A stretch of 30,234 nt of DNA from JBKGYG01 sp046546235. Its GTDB lineage: Bacteria > Bacillota > Clostridia > Lachnospirales > DSM-24629. The stretch is from positions 1 through 30,234 of the forward strand of contig JBKGYG010000015.1 in assembly GCA_046546235.1 (NCBI GenBank), given 5' to 3'. The position numbers and the translations under genes are program-made. Position 1 is the first letter of the stretch; the number at the start of each line of letters is the position of its first letter. The notes beneath the pieces are model-generated. The model had not been told where the DNA came from. It ran no database searches and saw only the letters and a program-made list of their open reading frames with translations. Positions 15,976 to 23,928 of this stretch are shown here, piece by piece.

Positions 15976-16004
15976 AGTGTATAGACATATTTGATTTACG
16001 TCAA
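15976..16004 (-). promoter_or_regulatory. Possible promoter of the PHP phosphatase gene
   Basis: On the minus strand TTGACG (15999-16004) and TACACT (15976-15981) are 17 bp apart. Other AT-rich -10-like sites lie closer to the gene, so the exact promoter is uncertain. Confidence 0.4.
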
Positions 16005-16036
16005 GAGATATGATAATTAAAAAAAAGACTAATACT

Positions 16037-16077
16037 GGTATATTTATGGTATATTATTAATGTAAAGTTAATGTAAA
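16037..16077. promoter_or_regulatory. Four 11-bp-phased repeats, PHO-box-like
   Basis: GGTATATT occurs at 16037 and 16048, and AATGTAAA at 16059 and 16070, all in steps of 11 bp. Read on the minus strand the second pair is TTTACA-N5-TTTACA, the layout of Firmicutes PhoP boxes. Confidence 0.5.
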
Positions 16078-16103
16078 ATTTGATGTTGATTTTATATAAA
16101 CTC

Positions 16104-16131
16104 TTGTATTTGTCGAGAAATGTGGTAATAT
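16104..16131 (+). promoter_or_regulatory. Candidate promoter of the Na/Pi cotransporter gene
   Basis: TTGTAT (16104-16109) and TAATAT (16126-16131) are 16 bp apart. A second -10-like GATAAT (16211-16216) lies downstream of the PHO-like repeat and has no -35, as expected for an activator-dependent promoter. Confidence 0.4.
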
Positions 16132-16141
16132 AAAAATTGTG

Positions 16142-16178
16142 TTTACAATAAGTTTACAATTTAACTAAAAGATTACAT
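16142..16178 (+). promoter_or_regulatory. Direct TTTACA repeats, candidate PHO box
   Basis: TTTACA at 16142-16147 and 16153-16158 are spaced 11 bp start to start, followed by TTAACT (16161) and TTACAT (16173). PhoP of Firmicutes binds direct repeats of this kind, and the next gene is a phosphate transporter. Confidence 0.55.
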
Positions 16179-16296
16179 TTAATAATTTAGATTATTTAGA
16201 ATTAAAAAGAGATAATAAGAGTATTAATTAAGCAAGTTACATAAATACTCTACTGTTGAATTACAGATTCTTAATTAGATTGGAGGACAAGTTAAA

Positions 16297-17946
16297 ATGG
16301 AAGGATTAAGTCTTATTTTTAAATTTATTGGTGGCTTTGGTTTGTTTATATATGGGATGCACATTATGGGTGAAGGTCTTCAAAAAGCTGCAGGAAATAA
16401 AATGAAACAATTATTAGGTTTTTTAACTAATAATCGTTATTTGGGAGTAGCAGTTGGTGCATTAGTAACTGCTGTTGTTCAAAGTAGTTCAGCAACAACT
16501 GTTATGATAGTAGGTTTTGTTAATGCAGGATTAGTTAATTTGACACAAGCAGTTGGAGTTATAATGGGTGCTAATATTGGTACCACAGTTACAGCTTGGA
16601 TAGTTTCTTTAGGTGAATGGGTTAAATTTTTTAAACCATCATATATTGCTCCTTTAGTAATCGGCATTGGTGTCATTATGATGCTTTTTTCTAAAAATAA
16701 AAAAAGACAACATATAGGTGAGGTTATTACAGGTTTTGGAATTTTGTTTATTGGCTTAGAATTTATGGGTGATTCTATTAAGCCATATGAAGAACATCCA
16801 GCATTTGTTGAAATATTTGCTACATTAGGGAGAAACCCAATTCTTGGGGTATTAGCAGGTGCTGTGGTGACAGCACTTATTCAAAGTAGTTCTGCTTCTG
16901 TTGCAATTCTACAAACCTTAGCAGCAGCAACATTAGTTCCTTGGAATGCTGCTATTTATATATTACTTGGACAAAACATTGGTACTTGTGTTACAGCTCT
17001 TTTATCAAGTATTGGTACTAATAAAACAGCTAAAAGAGCAGCTTACATACATTTGATGTTTAATGCCTTAGGTACTGTTATTGTAGGGATAGGAGTGATG
17101 ATATTCTTTTCTATTAACACCACTATAGGTAATACAGGTATTAATAAAATTGGCATAGGTATTTTCCATACAATTTTTAATGTTTCAGCAACAATTTTAT
17201 TATTTCCATTTGCTAAGCATCTTGTGTACTTATCTGGTAAAATTGTGCGTGGTGAAGATAAAGAAGATAAAAGCGAAAAATCAATTGCATTACGACATTT
17301 AGATGAAAGAATACTTGAAACACCTTCTTTTGCTGTTGAGAATGCAATAAAAGAAGTTGTTCATATGGGACGTTTAGCAATTGATAATTCTAAATTAGCT
17401 GCTGAAGCATTGATAGAAAAGGATAAGGATAAATATCTTCAAGCTATGAAAAATGAAAAAGATATTAATATTTTAGAGAAAATGATTACTGAATATCTGG
17501 TTAAAATAAGCCATACTCCTATTAGTGAAAGTCAAAATCAGATAATAAATAATCTATTTCATTCTGTGAATGATATAGAAAGAGTTGGAGATCATGCAGA
17601 AAATATTGCGGACTTAGCTGAATATTATATTGAACATGATTTATCAATGTCAGAAGTTGCAATAGAAGAGTTAAATAATATGATATCAATAACATTAGAA
17701 ACTATAGAAGCAGCTGTTGATGCAAGAGAAAAAGATAGTATTGATCTTGTTAGAAAAGTTATTCAAAATGAAGAATATATAGATGCTTTAGAAGAAGAAT
17801 TGAGAGAAAAACACATTAGACGGTTATCGCAAAATGTATGTGACTCTACAACTGGAGTTGTATTTCTAGATACTATTAGTAACTTAGAAAGAATATCAGA
17901 CCATGCATTAAATATAGCATATTTTGTAAAAGACGAATTATTATAA
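16297..17946 (+). CDS. Na/Pi cotransporter with C-terminal PhoU domain
   Basis: This 549-residue protein combines a NptA/YjbB-type transporter (about 1-315) with a cytoplasmic PhoU-like helical domain (about 345-549). The transporter half has two inverted repeats, each with the signature QSSSA (62-66 and 196-200), plus GANIGTTVTAW and GQNIGTCVTAL. These mark Na+-coupled phosphate carriers of the PNaS family. The PhoU part has ERVGDHAENIADLAEYY and ERISDHALNIAYF, metal-binding-type repeats that probably tune transport to phosphate status. Repeats resembling PHO boxes upstream suggest Pho control. In some bacteria homologs act in phosphate efflux, so direction is open. It is monocistronic, with a terminator at 18047-18077. 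Confidence 0.93.
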   Translation: MEGLSLIFKFIGGFGLFIYGMHIMGEGLQKAAGNKMKQLLGFLTNNRYLGVAVGALVTAVVQSSSATTVMIVGFVNAGLVNLTQAVGVIMGANIGTTVTAWIVSLGEWVKFFKPSYIAPLVIGIGVIMMLFSKNKKRQHIGEVITGFGILFIGLEFMGDSIKPYEEHPAFVEIFATLGRNPILGVLAGAVVTALIQSSSASVAILQTLAAATLVPWNAAIYILLGQNIGTCVTALLSSIGTNKTAKRAAYIHLMFNALGTVIVGIGVMIFFSINTTIGNTGINKIGIGIFHTIFNVSATILLFPFAKHLVYLSGKIVRGEDKEDKSEKSIALRHLDERILETPSFAVENAIKEVVHMGRLAIDNSKLAAEALIEKDKDKYLQAMKNEKDINILEKMITEYLVKISHTPISESQNQIINNLFHSVNDIERVGDHAENIADLAEYYIEHDLSMSEVAIEELNNMISITLETIEAAVDAREKDSIDLVRKVIQNEEYIDALEEELREKHIRRLSQNVCDSTTGVVFLDTISNLERISDHALNIAYFVKDELL

Positions 17947-18016
17947 AATGTAAAGTTGCATAGCTGGTTGAATCATAACTTGTCCTGAATATTATAAAAA
18001 ACTTAAGGAAAGTACT

Positions 18017-18044
18017 TGAAATTTCCATGGAAATTAAGTAAAAT
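18017..18044 (+). promoter_or_regulatory. Candidate promoter with a perfect palindrome in its spacer
   Basis: TTGAAA (18017-18022) and TAAAAT (18039-18044) are 16 bp apart. The 16-bp perfect palindrome AATTTCCATGGAAATT (18020-18035) fills the spacer and would place a bound dimer across the promoter. Confidence 0.45.
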
Positions 18045-18046
18045 AG

Positions 18047-18077
18047 ATACTGGGGAAAATTTTCTCCAGTATTTTTT
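18047..18077 (+). terminator. Terminator of the Na/Pi cotransporter gene
   Basis: ATACTGGGG with CTCCAGTAT forms a stem (18047-18072, one G-T pair, A/T-rich apex) followed by six Ts (18072-18077). It lies only nine bases before the CggR operator. Confidence 0.8.
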
Positions 18078-18080
18078 AAA

Positions 18081-18120
18081 TATAGTGGGACTAAAAATGG
18101 CTACCGGGACTAAATTAGTC
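18081..18120 (+). promoter_or_regulatory. CggR operator with overlapping -10
   Basis: TGGGAC (18086) and CGGGAC (18105) are tandem half-sites, each followed after six bases by TGGC or AGTC. This matches the Bacillus CGGGAC-N6-TGTC tandem operator, with a 19-bp instead of 20-bp period. TATAGT (18081-18086) just before it may be a -10, without a good -35. Confidence 0.75.
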
Positions 18121-18139
18121 CATCAAGGATGGTATTATT

Positions 18140-19183
18140 ATGAGAGATACCTTAAATGTTTTAAAAAAAATAATACCAAATGAGATTAATATATTGCAAA
18201 AAAGATATACTATCTTAAAAGGTATAGAGAATAATGGGCCTATAGGTAGAAGGCATTTATCTCAGATATTAAATTTTTCTGAGAAGACAATAAGAAAAGA
18301 AGTGGAATTTCTTAAAGTTTTAGAGTTTGTTCAAGTATCTGCATCTGGTATGAGTATTACAAAGGCTGGTTCTATAGTTCTTGATGAATTAGAAACAATT
18401 ATACATCAATTAAGAGGTTTATCAAATCTAGAAATAGTAATAAAAAGTGAAATTAAATGTCAAGATATAATTATTGTACCAGGTGATATTGATGAAGATG
18501 ATAATGTTAAGATAAGTATTGGAAAAGCAGCAGCAGCAAAATTATTACAGAAGTTGCACAATAATTGTATTGTTGCTATTACAGGAGGAAGTACAGCTTT
18601 CAATGTTGTTCATGCAATTAAACCACAGTCGAAAAAATATGAAGATGTATTAATATTACCTGCAAGAGGTAGTTTGAGGAATAATGTTGAATATCAAGCA
18701 AATACTTTAGCTTCGGTATTAGCTGATAGATTAAAAGTTAATTATGATTTATTGAATATACCTGATAATTTAAGCCGTAAAGCTCTGGATAGTGTAAGAA
18801 ATGAACCAGACATACAAAAAATAATTAAAAAAATCTTAGAATCTGATATAATACTTTTTGGTATTGGTAACGCAAATGAGATGGCTAAAAGAAGGAATTT
18901 ACAACAAACAAAAATTGATTTTTTGAAAAGAAAAAAAGCAGTAGCAGAAGCATTAGGATATTATTTTAATAAAAATGGAGAAATAGTGTATACCTCTCGT
19001 TCAATTGGTATAAAATTAGAACAGATGAAAAAAATATCTTACCCTATTGCAGTAGCTGGTGGAAAAAGTAAAGCAAAAGCTATCTTAGCAGTTAGAGATT
19101 TTATAAGAAAAGGTTGTTTAGTTATTGATGAAGGAGCTGCTAATGAGATAATTAAAATACTCAATGATAGAAATATTAATTAA
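18140..19183 (+). CDS. cggR: Central glycolytic genes regulator CggR
   Basis: This 347-residue SorC/DeoR-type repressor has an N-terminal winged helix (about 20-80; GRRHLSQILNFSEKTIRKEVEFL) and a sugar-phosphate-binding domain (about 90-345; ITGGSTAFNVV, LPARGS, FGIGNA, VAGGKSKAKAI). In Bacillus, fructose-1,6-bisphosphate releases CggR from its operator and turns on the gap operon. The same arrangement is seen here: tandem operator upstream, then cggR-gap-pgk-tpiA-gpmI-eno in order. The ATG at 18140 follows AAGGATGG. It represses itself and the genes behind it, by inference. A hairpin separates it from gap. Confidence 0.95.
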   Translation: MRDTLNVLKKIIPNEINILQKRYTILKGIENNGPIGRRHLSQILNFSEKTIRKEVEFLKVLEFVQVSASGMSITKAGSIVLDELETIIHQLRGLSNLEIVIKSEIKCQDIIIVPGDIDEDDNVKISIGKAAAAKLLQKLHNNCIVAITGGSTAFNVVHAIKPQSKKYEDVLILPARGSLRNNVEYQANTLASVLADRLKVNYDLLNIPDNLSRKALDSVRNEPDIQKIIKKILESDIILFGIGNANEMAKRRNLQQTKIDFLKRKKAVAEALGYYFNKNGEIVYTSRSIGIKLEQMKKISYPIAVAGGKSKAKAILAVRDFIRKGCLVIDEGAANEIIKILNDRNIN

Positions 19184-19188
19184 CAACA

Positions 19189-19216
19189 TTTTATAGCTGT
19201 ATCTACAGCTTTAAAA
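19189..19216 (+). ncRNA. Stem-loop between cggR and gap, possible processing/stabilising element
   Basis: TTTTATAGCTGT (19189-19200) pairs with ACAGCTTTAAAA (19205-19216), one mismatch, loop ATCT. There is no T run. In Bacillus the cggR-gapA mRNA is cut near this place and a 5' stem-loop protects the gapA part; the same role is inferred here. Confidence 0.45.
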
Positions 19217-19250
19217 TAAATAAAAAACAAACATTAGGAGGAAATTAATT

Positions 19251-20237
19251 ATGGCAAAAATTGCAATTAATGGATTTGGACGTATTGGACGTAATGCTTT
19301 TAAAGTAGCTATGGGAAAAGGATTAGATATTGTAGCTATTAATGACTTAACAGATGCTCACACATTAGCACATTTATTAAAATATGATTCATGTTTTGGG
19401 AAATTCGACGGTACTGTTGAAGTTAAAGAGGATGCTTTGGTAGTAAATGGAAAAGAAATCAAAGTTTTAGCTCAAAGAAACCCTGCTGATTTACCTTGGG
19501 GAGATCTAGAAGTAGATATTGTTATTGAATCAACTGGTCTATTTAGAGCAAAAGATAAAGCACAGTTACATATTGATGCTGGTGCTAAAAAAGTTATTAT
19601 TTCTGCACCTGGTAAAGGTACAAAATCAATTGTAATGGGTGTTAATGAAGGAGATTATAATCCATCAGAAGATAATATCCTTGATAATGCTTCTTGTACT
19701 ACTAACTGTTTAGCTCCAGTTGCTAAAGTGCTAGAAGACAAGTTTGGAATTAAAAGAGGTATCATGACAACAGTTCACTCATATACAAATGATCAAAGAA
19801 TCTTAGATTTACCACATGGTGATTTAAGAAGAGCTCGTGCAGCTGCTGAATCTATTATTCCTACTACAACAGGAGCAGCAGAAGCAGTTGCAAAAGTTAT
19901 TCCTGAATTAAAAGGAAAATTAACAGGTATGGCAATGCGTGTACCAACTCCTACAGTTTCAGTTGTAGACTTAACTGCAGAATTAGGTAAAGAAGTAACT
20001 GTAGAAGAATTAAACTTGGCTCTAAAAGAAGCAGCTGATGAAAAAGTATTAGGGTACTCTGATGAGCCATTAGTATCAGTTGATTATCGTAAAGATCCTC
20101 GTTCCTCAATTGTTGACAGTTTAGCTACATTAGTTATGGAAGGTAGTATGGTAAAAGTTGTATCTTGGTATGACAATGAATGGGGTTACTCAAATAGAAT
20201 TGTAGATCTTGCAGAATATATAGCAGCTAGATTATAA
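19251..20237 (+). CDS. gap: Glyceraldehyde-3-phosphate dehydrogenase
   Basis: This 328-residue enzyme oxidises glyceraldehyde-3-phosphate to 1,3-bisphosphoglycerate with NAD. The Rossmann motif INGFGRIGR is at 6-14, and Asp32 (AINDLTD) indicates NAD rather than NADP preference. Catalytic Cys149 is in NASCTTNC and His176 in TTVHSYTNDQ. The start has an AGGAGG site. Codon use is rich in GCT, GTA and CGT-type codons, typical of highly expressed genes. It follows cggR and is itself followed by a terminator-like hairpin, so its mRNA level may exceed that of the genes behind it. Confidence 0.98.
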   Translation: MAKIAINGFGRIGRNAFKVAMGKGLDIVAINDLTDAHTLAHLLKYDSCFGKFDGTVEVKEDALVVNGKEIKVLAQRNPADLPWGDLEVDIVIESTGLFRAKDKAQLHIDAGAKKVIISAPGKGTKSIVMGVNEGDYNPSEDNILDNASCTTNCLAPVAKVLEDKFGIKRGIMTTVHSYTNDQRILDLPHGDLRRARAAAESIIPTTTGAAEAVAKVIPELKGKLTGMAMRVPTPTVSVVDLTAELGKEVTVEELNLALKEAADEKVLGYSDEPLVSVDYRKDPRSSIVDSLATLVMEGSMVKVVSWYDNEWGYSNRIVDLAEYIAARL

Positions 20238-20251
20238 TTTATAAAATTAAT

Positions 20252-20295
20252 AAAAGGTCCGGTCTTGTAGGTTAGGCTATAGGATCGGACTTTTT
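20252..20295 (+). terminator. Terminator-like hairpin between gap and pgk
   Basis: AAAAGGTCCGGTC (20252-20264) pairs with GATCGGACTTTTT (20283-20295), with two G-T pairs, ending in five Ts. No promoter is evident in the 35 bases left before pgk, so partial read-through is expected. Confidence 0.75.
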
Positions 20296-20330
20296 CAAAA
20301 TTATTAAGTAAAGAAGGGAGAAAGATAAAT

Positions 20331-21524
20331 ATGTTACAAAAAAAATCAATAGATGATATAAATGTCAAAGGTAAAAATGTATTAGTTCGTTGTGATTTTA
20401 ATGTGCCTTTACAAGATGGCGTTATTACAGATGAGAACCGTTTGATAGCAGCTTTACCAACTATCAAAAAACTTATAAATGATGGTGGCAAATTGATTCT
20501 ATGTTCACATCTTGGAAAACCAAAAGGTGAACCAAAGCCTGAGCTTTCATTAGCACCAGTAGCAAAAAGATTAAGCGAACTTTTAGAAAAAGAAGTTATT
20601 TTTGCTAAAGATGATACTGTAATTGGTAAAAATGCAAAGAAAGCTGTTGAAGCTATGAATGACGGAGATGTAGTATTACTTGAAAATACTCGTTATCGTA
20701 AAGAAGAAACTAAAAATGAAGATGCATTTAGCAAAGATTTAGCAAGTTTAGCAGAAATATTTGTAAACGATGCTTTTGGTACTGCTCATAGATCTCACTG
20801 TTCTAATGTAGGTGTAACAAAATATATTGAAACTGCAGTAGTAGGATACTTAGTACAAAAAGAGATTCAATTCTTAGGTAATGCAGTAAATAATCCTGTA
20901 AGACCTTTTATAGCTATTCTAGGAGGAGCAAAAGTATCAGATAAAATTAATGTAATTAATAATTTATTAGATAAAGTGGATACAATAATAATTGGCGGAG
21001 GAATGGCTTATACATTCTTAAAAGCAATGGGAAATGATGTTGGCTTATCACTATTAGAAGAAGATAAAATAGATTATGCAAAAGAAATGATGAAAAAAGC
21101 AGAAGAAAAAGGAGTTAACTTCTTATTACCTATTGACCATGTAGTTGCCAGGGAATTTAAAAATAATACGCCATTTAAAATTGTAAAACGTGGAGAAATT
21201 GAACATGATTGGGAAGGTTTAGATATAGGACCTGAGACAAGAAATTTATATGCAGAGGCTTTAGAGAATGCAAAAACAGTTGTATGGAATGGACCTATGG
21301 GAGTTTTTGAGTTTGAGAATTTTGCTAAGGGTACAATAGCTGTTGCTGAAGCGTTAGCTAAAATAGATGCTACTACTATAATTGGTGGTGGTGACTCAGC
21401 TGCTGCTGTGAACAATTTAGGATATGGAGATAAAATGTCACATATCTCAACTGGTGGAGGAGCTTCATTAGAATTTTTAGAAGGAAAAGAATTGCCAGGA
21501 GTAGCTGCAGCAAACGATAATTAA
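20331..21524 (+). CDS. pgk: Phosphoglycerate kinase
   Basis: This 397-residue two-domain enzyme transfers phosphate from 1,3-bisphosphoglycerate to ADP. VRCDFNVPL (19-27) and SHLGKPKG (59-66) bind the substrate, where Lys replaces the more common Arg of HLGRP. GGAKVSDKI, GGGMAYTFL and the C-terminal nucleotide loop GGGDSAAAV are intact. The ATG at 20331 follows AGGGAGAAAG. It lies behind the gap terminator and 39 bp before tpiA. Antisense ORFs over it are shadows. Confidence 0.98.
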   Translation: MLQKKSIDDINVKGKNVLVRCDFNVPLQDGVITDENRLIAALPTIKKLINDGGKLILCSHLGKPKGEPKPELSLAPVAKRLSELLEKEVIFAKDDTVIGKNAKKAVEAMNDGDVVLLENTRYRKEETKNEDAFSKDLASLAEIFVNDAFGTAHRSHCSNVGVTKYIETAVVGYLVQKEIQFLGNAVNNPVRPFIAILGGAKVSDKINVINNLLDKVDTIIIGGGMAYTFLKAMGNDVGLSLLEEDKIDYAKEMMKKAEEKGVNFLLPIDHVVAREFKNNTPFKIVKRGEIEHDWEGLDIGPETRNLYAEALENAKTVVWNGPMGVFEFENFAKGTIAVAEALAKIDATTIIGGGDSAAAVNNLGYGDKMSHISTGGGASLEFLEGKELPGVAAANDN

Positions 21525-21563
21525 TACTTAAATAAGAATTCAAGAGTTAAGGAGTTGTAATAA

Positions 21564-22310
21564 ATGAGAAGAAAAATAATTGCTGGTAATTGGAAAATGA
21601 ATAAAACTCCAAAAGAGGCTTTACAATTAATTGACACGTTAAAATCATTAGTAAAAAATGAAGAGGTAGATGTTGTATTTTGCCCACCTTTTGTATCTTT
21701 AATGTCTGCTGTGGAAGCAGTAAAAGGAACAAATATTGAAATAGGTGCACAAAATATGTACTTCGAAGAAAGTGGTGCTTATACAGGTGAAATAGCACCT
21801 AATATGTTAACTGAAATAGGTGTAAAGTATGTTGTTATTGGTCATTCCGAAAGACGTGCTTACTTTGCAGAAACTGATGAAACAGTTAATAAAAAAGTAA
21901 TAAAAGCTATAGAACATAATTTAGTTCCTATTATTTGTGTAGGTGAAACTTTGGGACAAAGAGAACAAGGTATAACAGTTGATCTTGTTAGATTACAAAC
22001 TAAAATTGCTTTAAAAGATGTTTCAAAAGAAGATGCTAAAAAAGTTGTAATTGCTTATGAGCCTATTTGGGCTATAGGTACAGGTAGGACTGCAACTTCT
22101 GAACAAGCAGAAGAAGTATGTGCTGCAATTCGTAAAGTAGTAAAAGAAATCTATGATGAAGATGTTGCCAATGCTGTTAGAATTCAATATGGTGGCAGTG
22201 TTAATGCAGGTAATGCAGCTGAATTGTTTGCTATGCCTAACATTGATGGAGGCTTAGTAGGTGGCGCAAGTTTAAAAGAAGATTTTGGCAAAGTAGTAAA
22301 TTATAAATAA
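21564..22310 (+). CDS. tpiA: Triosephosphate isomerase
   Basis: This 248-residue (beta/alpha)8 barrel interconverts dihydroxyacetone phosphate and glyceraldehyde-3-phosphate. Active-site residues are Lys11 (AGNWKMNK), His94 (IGHSERR) and Glu166 (AYEPIWAIGTG); the phosphate loop GGSVNAGNA and GGLVGGASL are present. The start has an AAGGAG site. Its position between pgk and gpmI is the usual Firmicutes order. Confidence 0.98.
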   Translation: MRRKIIAGNWKMNKTPKEALQLIDTLKSLVKNEEVDVVFCPPFVSLMSAVEAVKGTNIEIGAQNMYFEESGAYTGEIAPNMLTEIGVKYVVIGHSERRAYFAETDETVNKKVIKAIEHNLVPIICVGETLGQREQGITVDLVRLQTKIALKDVSKEDAKKVVIAYEPIWAIGTGRTATSEQAEEVCAAIRKVVKEIYDEDVANAVRIQYGGSVNAGNAAELFAMPNIDGGLVGGASLKEDFGKVVNYK

Positions 22311-22350
22311 ATTTTTAATGCAAGATTTCTCGATAATAAAGGAGTATCTT

Positions 22351-23898
22351 ATGATAAAAAAACCAACAGTTTTAATGATATTAGATGGCTTTGGCTTAAA
22401 TGAACAAGTTGAAGGTAATGCTATAGCAAATGCTAATATCCCAAATATCAATAAATTAATGAAAGACTATCCTTTTGTCCAAGGTCATGCCAGTGGTTTG
22501 GATGTTGGATTGCCAACTGGTCAAATGGGTAATTCAGAAGTAGGACATCTAAATATTGGTGCGGGAAGAATAGTATACCAAGAACTAACTAGAATAACAA
22601 AAGAAATAGAAGATGGTATTTTCTATAATAATGAAGCATTACTTAGTGCTATAGAAAATTGCAAGGTAAACAACAGTGATCTTCATTTGTATGGATTACT
22701 ATCAGATGGAGGGGTTCATAGTCATAATACTCATCTATATGCTTTGCTAAGATTAGCTAAAAAGCATAATTTAGAAAAAGTTTATGTACATGTATTTTTA
22801 GATGGTAGGGACACACCTCCAGCTTCTGGTAAAAAATATTTGGAAGAATTGGAAGAACAAATTCGTCAAATAGGCATAGGTAAAATAGCAACAGTAATGG
22901 GTAGATATTATGCTATGGATAGAGATAACCGTTGGGAAAGAACAAAACTAGCTTATGATGCTATGGTTCTTGGCGAAGGTAATACTTCTTTAAGTGCTGT
23001 TGCAGCAATACAAAAATCTTATGAAGAAAAAGTTAATGATGAGTTTGTTATTCCTACAGTTATAACAGAAGAAGGTAGAACTATTGCAACTATCAAACCA
23101 AATGATAGTATAATTTGTTATAATTTTAGGCCAGATAGAGCTAGGCAAATAACAAGAGCTTTTTGCGATGTTCAATTTGATGGTTTTGAGAGAGCTAATG
23201 GTTATATGCCTTTAAAATATGTATGCTTTACTGAGTATGACGTTACAATTACTAATAAGATAGTAGCTTTCACTAAAACAGGCATTTCAAATACTTTAGG
23301 TGAATATCTAGCAAAAAAAGGCAAGAAACAATTAAGATTAGCTGAAACAGAAAAATATGCTCATGTTACATTTTTCTTTAATGGTGGAGTAGAAGAACCA
23401 AACGAAGGAGAAGAACGTTTGCTTGTATCATCTCCAAAAGTTGCAACTTATGATCTTCAACCTGAAATGAGTGCTTATGAAGTTGGGGATAATTTAGTTG
23501 AAGCTATAGAATCAGATAGATATGATTTGATTATTATTAATTTTGCTAACCCAGATATGGTTGGACATACAGGCTATATGGATTCGGCTATTAAAGCAGT
23601 AGAAGCAGTAGATGAATGTGTTGGAAAAGCATATGCGGCATTAAAAAGAGTTGATGGACAGATGTTTATATGCGCTGACCATGGTAATTCAGAACAACTT
23701 ATTGATTATGAAACTAAAGCACCTTTCACAGCACATACTACTAATCCAGTGCCATTTATCTTAGTTAATTATAAAGAAGGTTATACATTAAAAGAAAATG
23801 GACGTTTAGCAGACATAGCTCCAACCCTATTAGAAATGATGGAAATAAATAAACCTAAGGAAATGACAGGAGAATCTCTGTTAAAACTTAAGGATTAA
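22351..23898 (+). CDS. gpmI: Phosphoglycerate mutase, cofactor-independent
   Basis: This 515-residue alkaline-phosphatase-superfamily enzyme interconverts 3- and 2-phosphoglycerate using manganese. Asp12 (MILDGFG) and the phosphorylated Ser62 (QMGNSEVGHLNIG) are in place, as are HVFLDGRDTPP, MGRYYAMDRDNRW, NFRPDRARQ and CADHGNSEQ. I choose the ATG at 22351, seven bases after AAAGGAG; the in-frame ATG at 22318 would add 11 residues absent from the family. It is cotranscribed with tpiA (40-bp gap) and eno (30-bp gap). Confidence 0.98.
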   Translation: MIKKPTVLMILDGFGLNEQVEGNAIANANIPNINKLMKDYPFVQGHASGLDVGLPTGQMGNSEVGHLNIGAGRIVYQELTRITKEIEDGIFYNNEALLSAIENCKVNNSDLHLYGLLSDGGVHSHNTHLYALLRLAKKHNLEKVYVHVFLDGRDTPPASGKKYLEELEEQIRQIGIGKIATVMGRYYAMDRDNRWERTKLAYDAMVLGEGNTSLSAVAAIQKSYEEKVNDEFVIPTVITEEGRTIATIKPNDSIICYNFRPDRARQITRAFCDVQFDGFERANGYMPLKYVCFTEYDVTITNKIVAFTKTGISNTLGEYLAKKGKKQLRLAETEKYAHVTFFFNGGVEEPNEGEERLLVSSPKVATYDLQPEMSAYEVGDNLVEAIESDRYDLIIINFANPDMVGHTGYMDSAIKAVEAVDECVGKAYAALKRVDGQMFICADHGNSEQLIDYETKAPFTAHTTNPVPFILVNYKEGYTLKENGRLADIAPTLLEMMEINKPKEMTGESLLKLKD

Positions 23899-23928
23899 AT
23901 TAATGTATTACGAAAGGAGAAATAATAA

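Larger units (their letters stand above)
15901..16296. other. 396-bp regulatory interval between divergent genes
   Basis: No ORF is evident. The interval holds the phosphatase promoter, phased repeats, and the cotransporter promoter region. A leader stem AGAGTATT (16218-16225) with AATACTCT (16244-16251) lies before the GGAGG site at 16282-16286. Confidence 0.7.
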
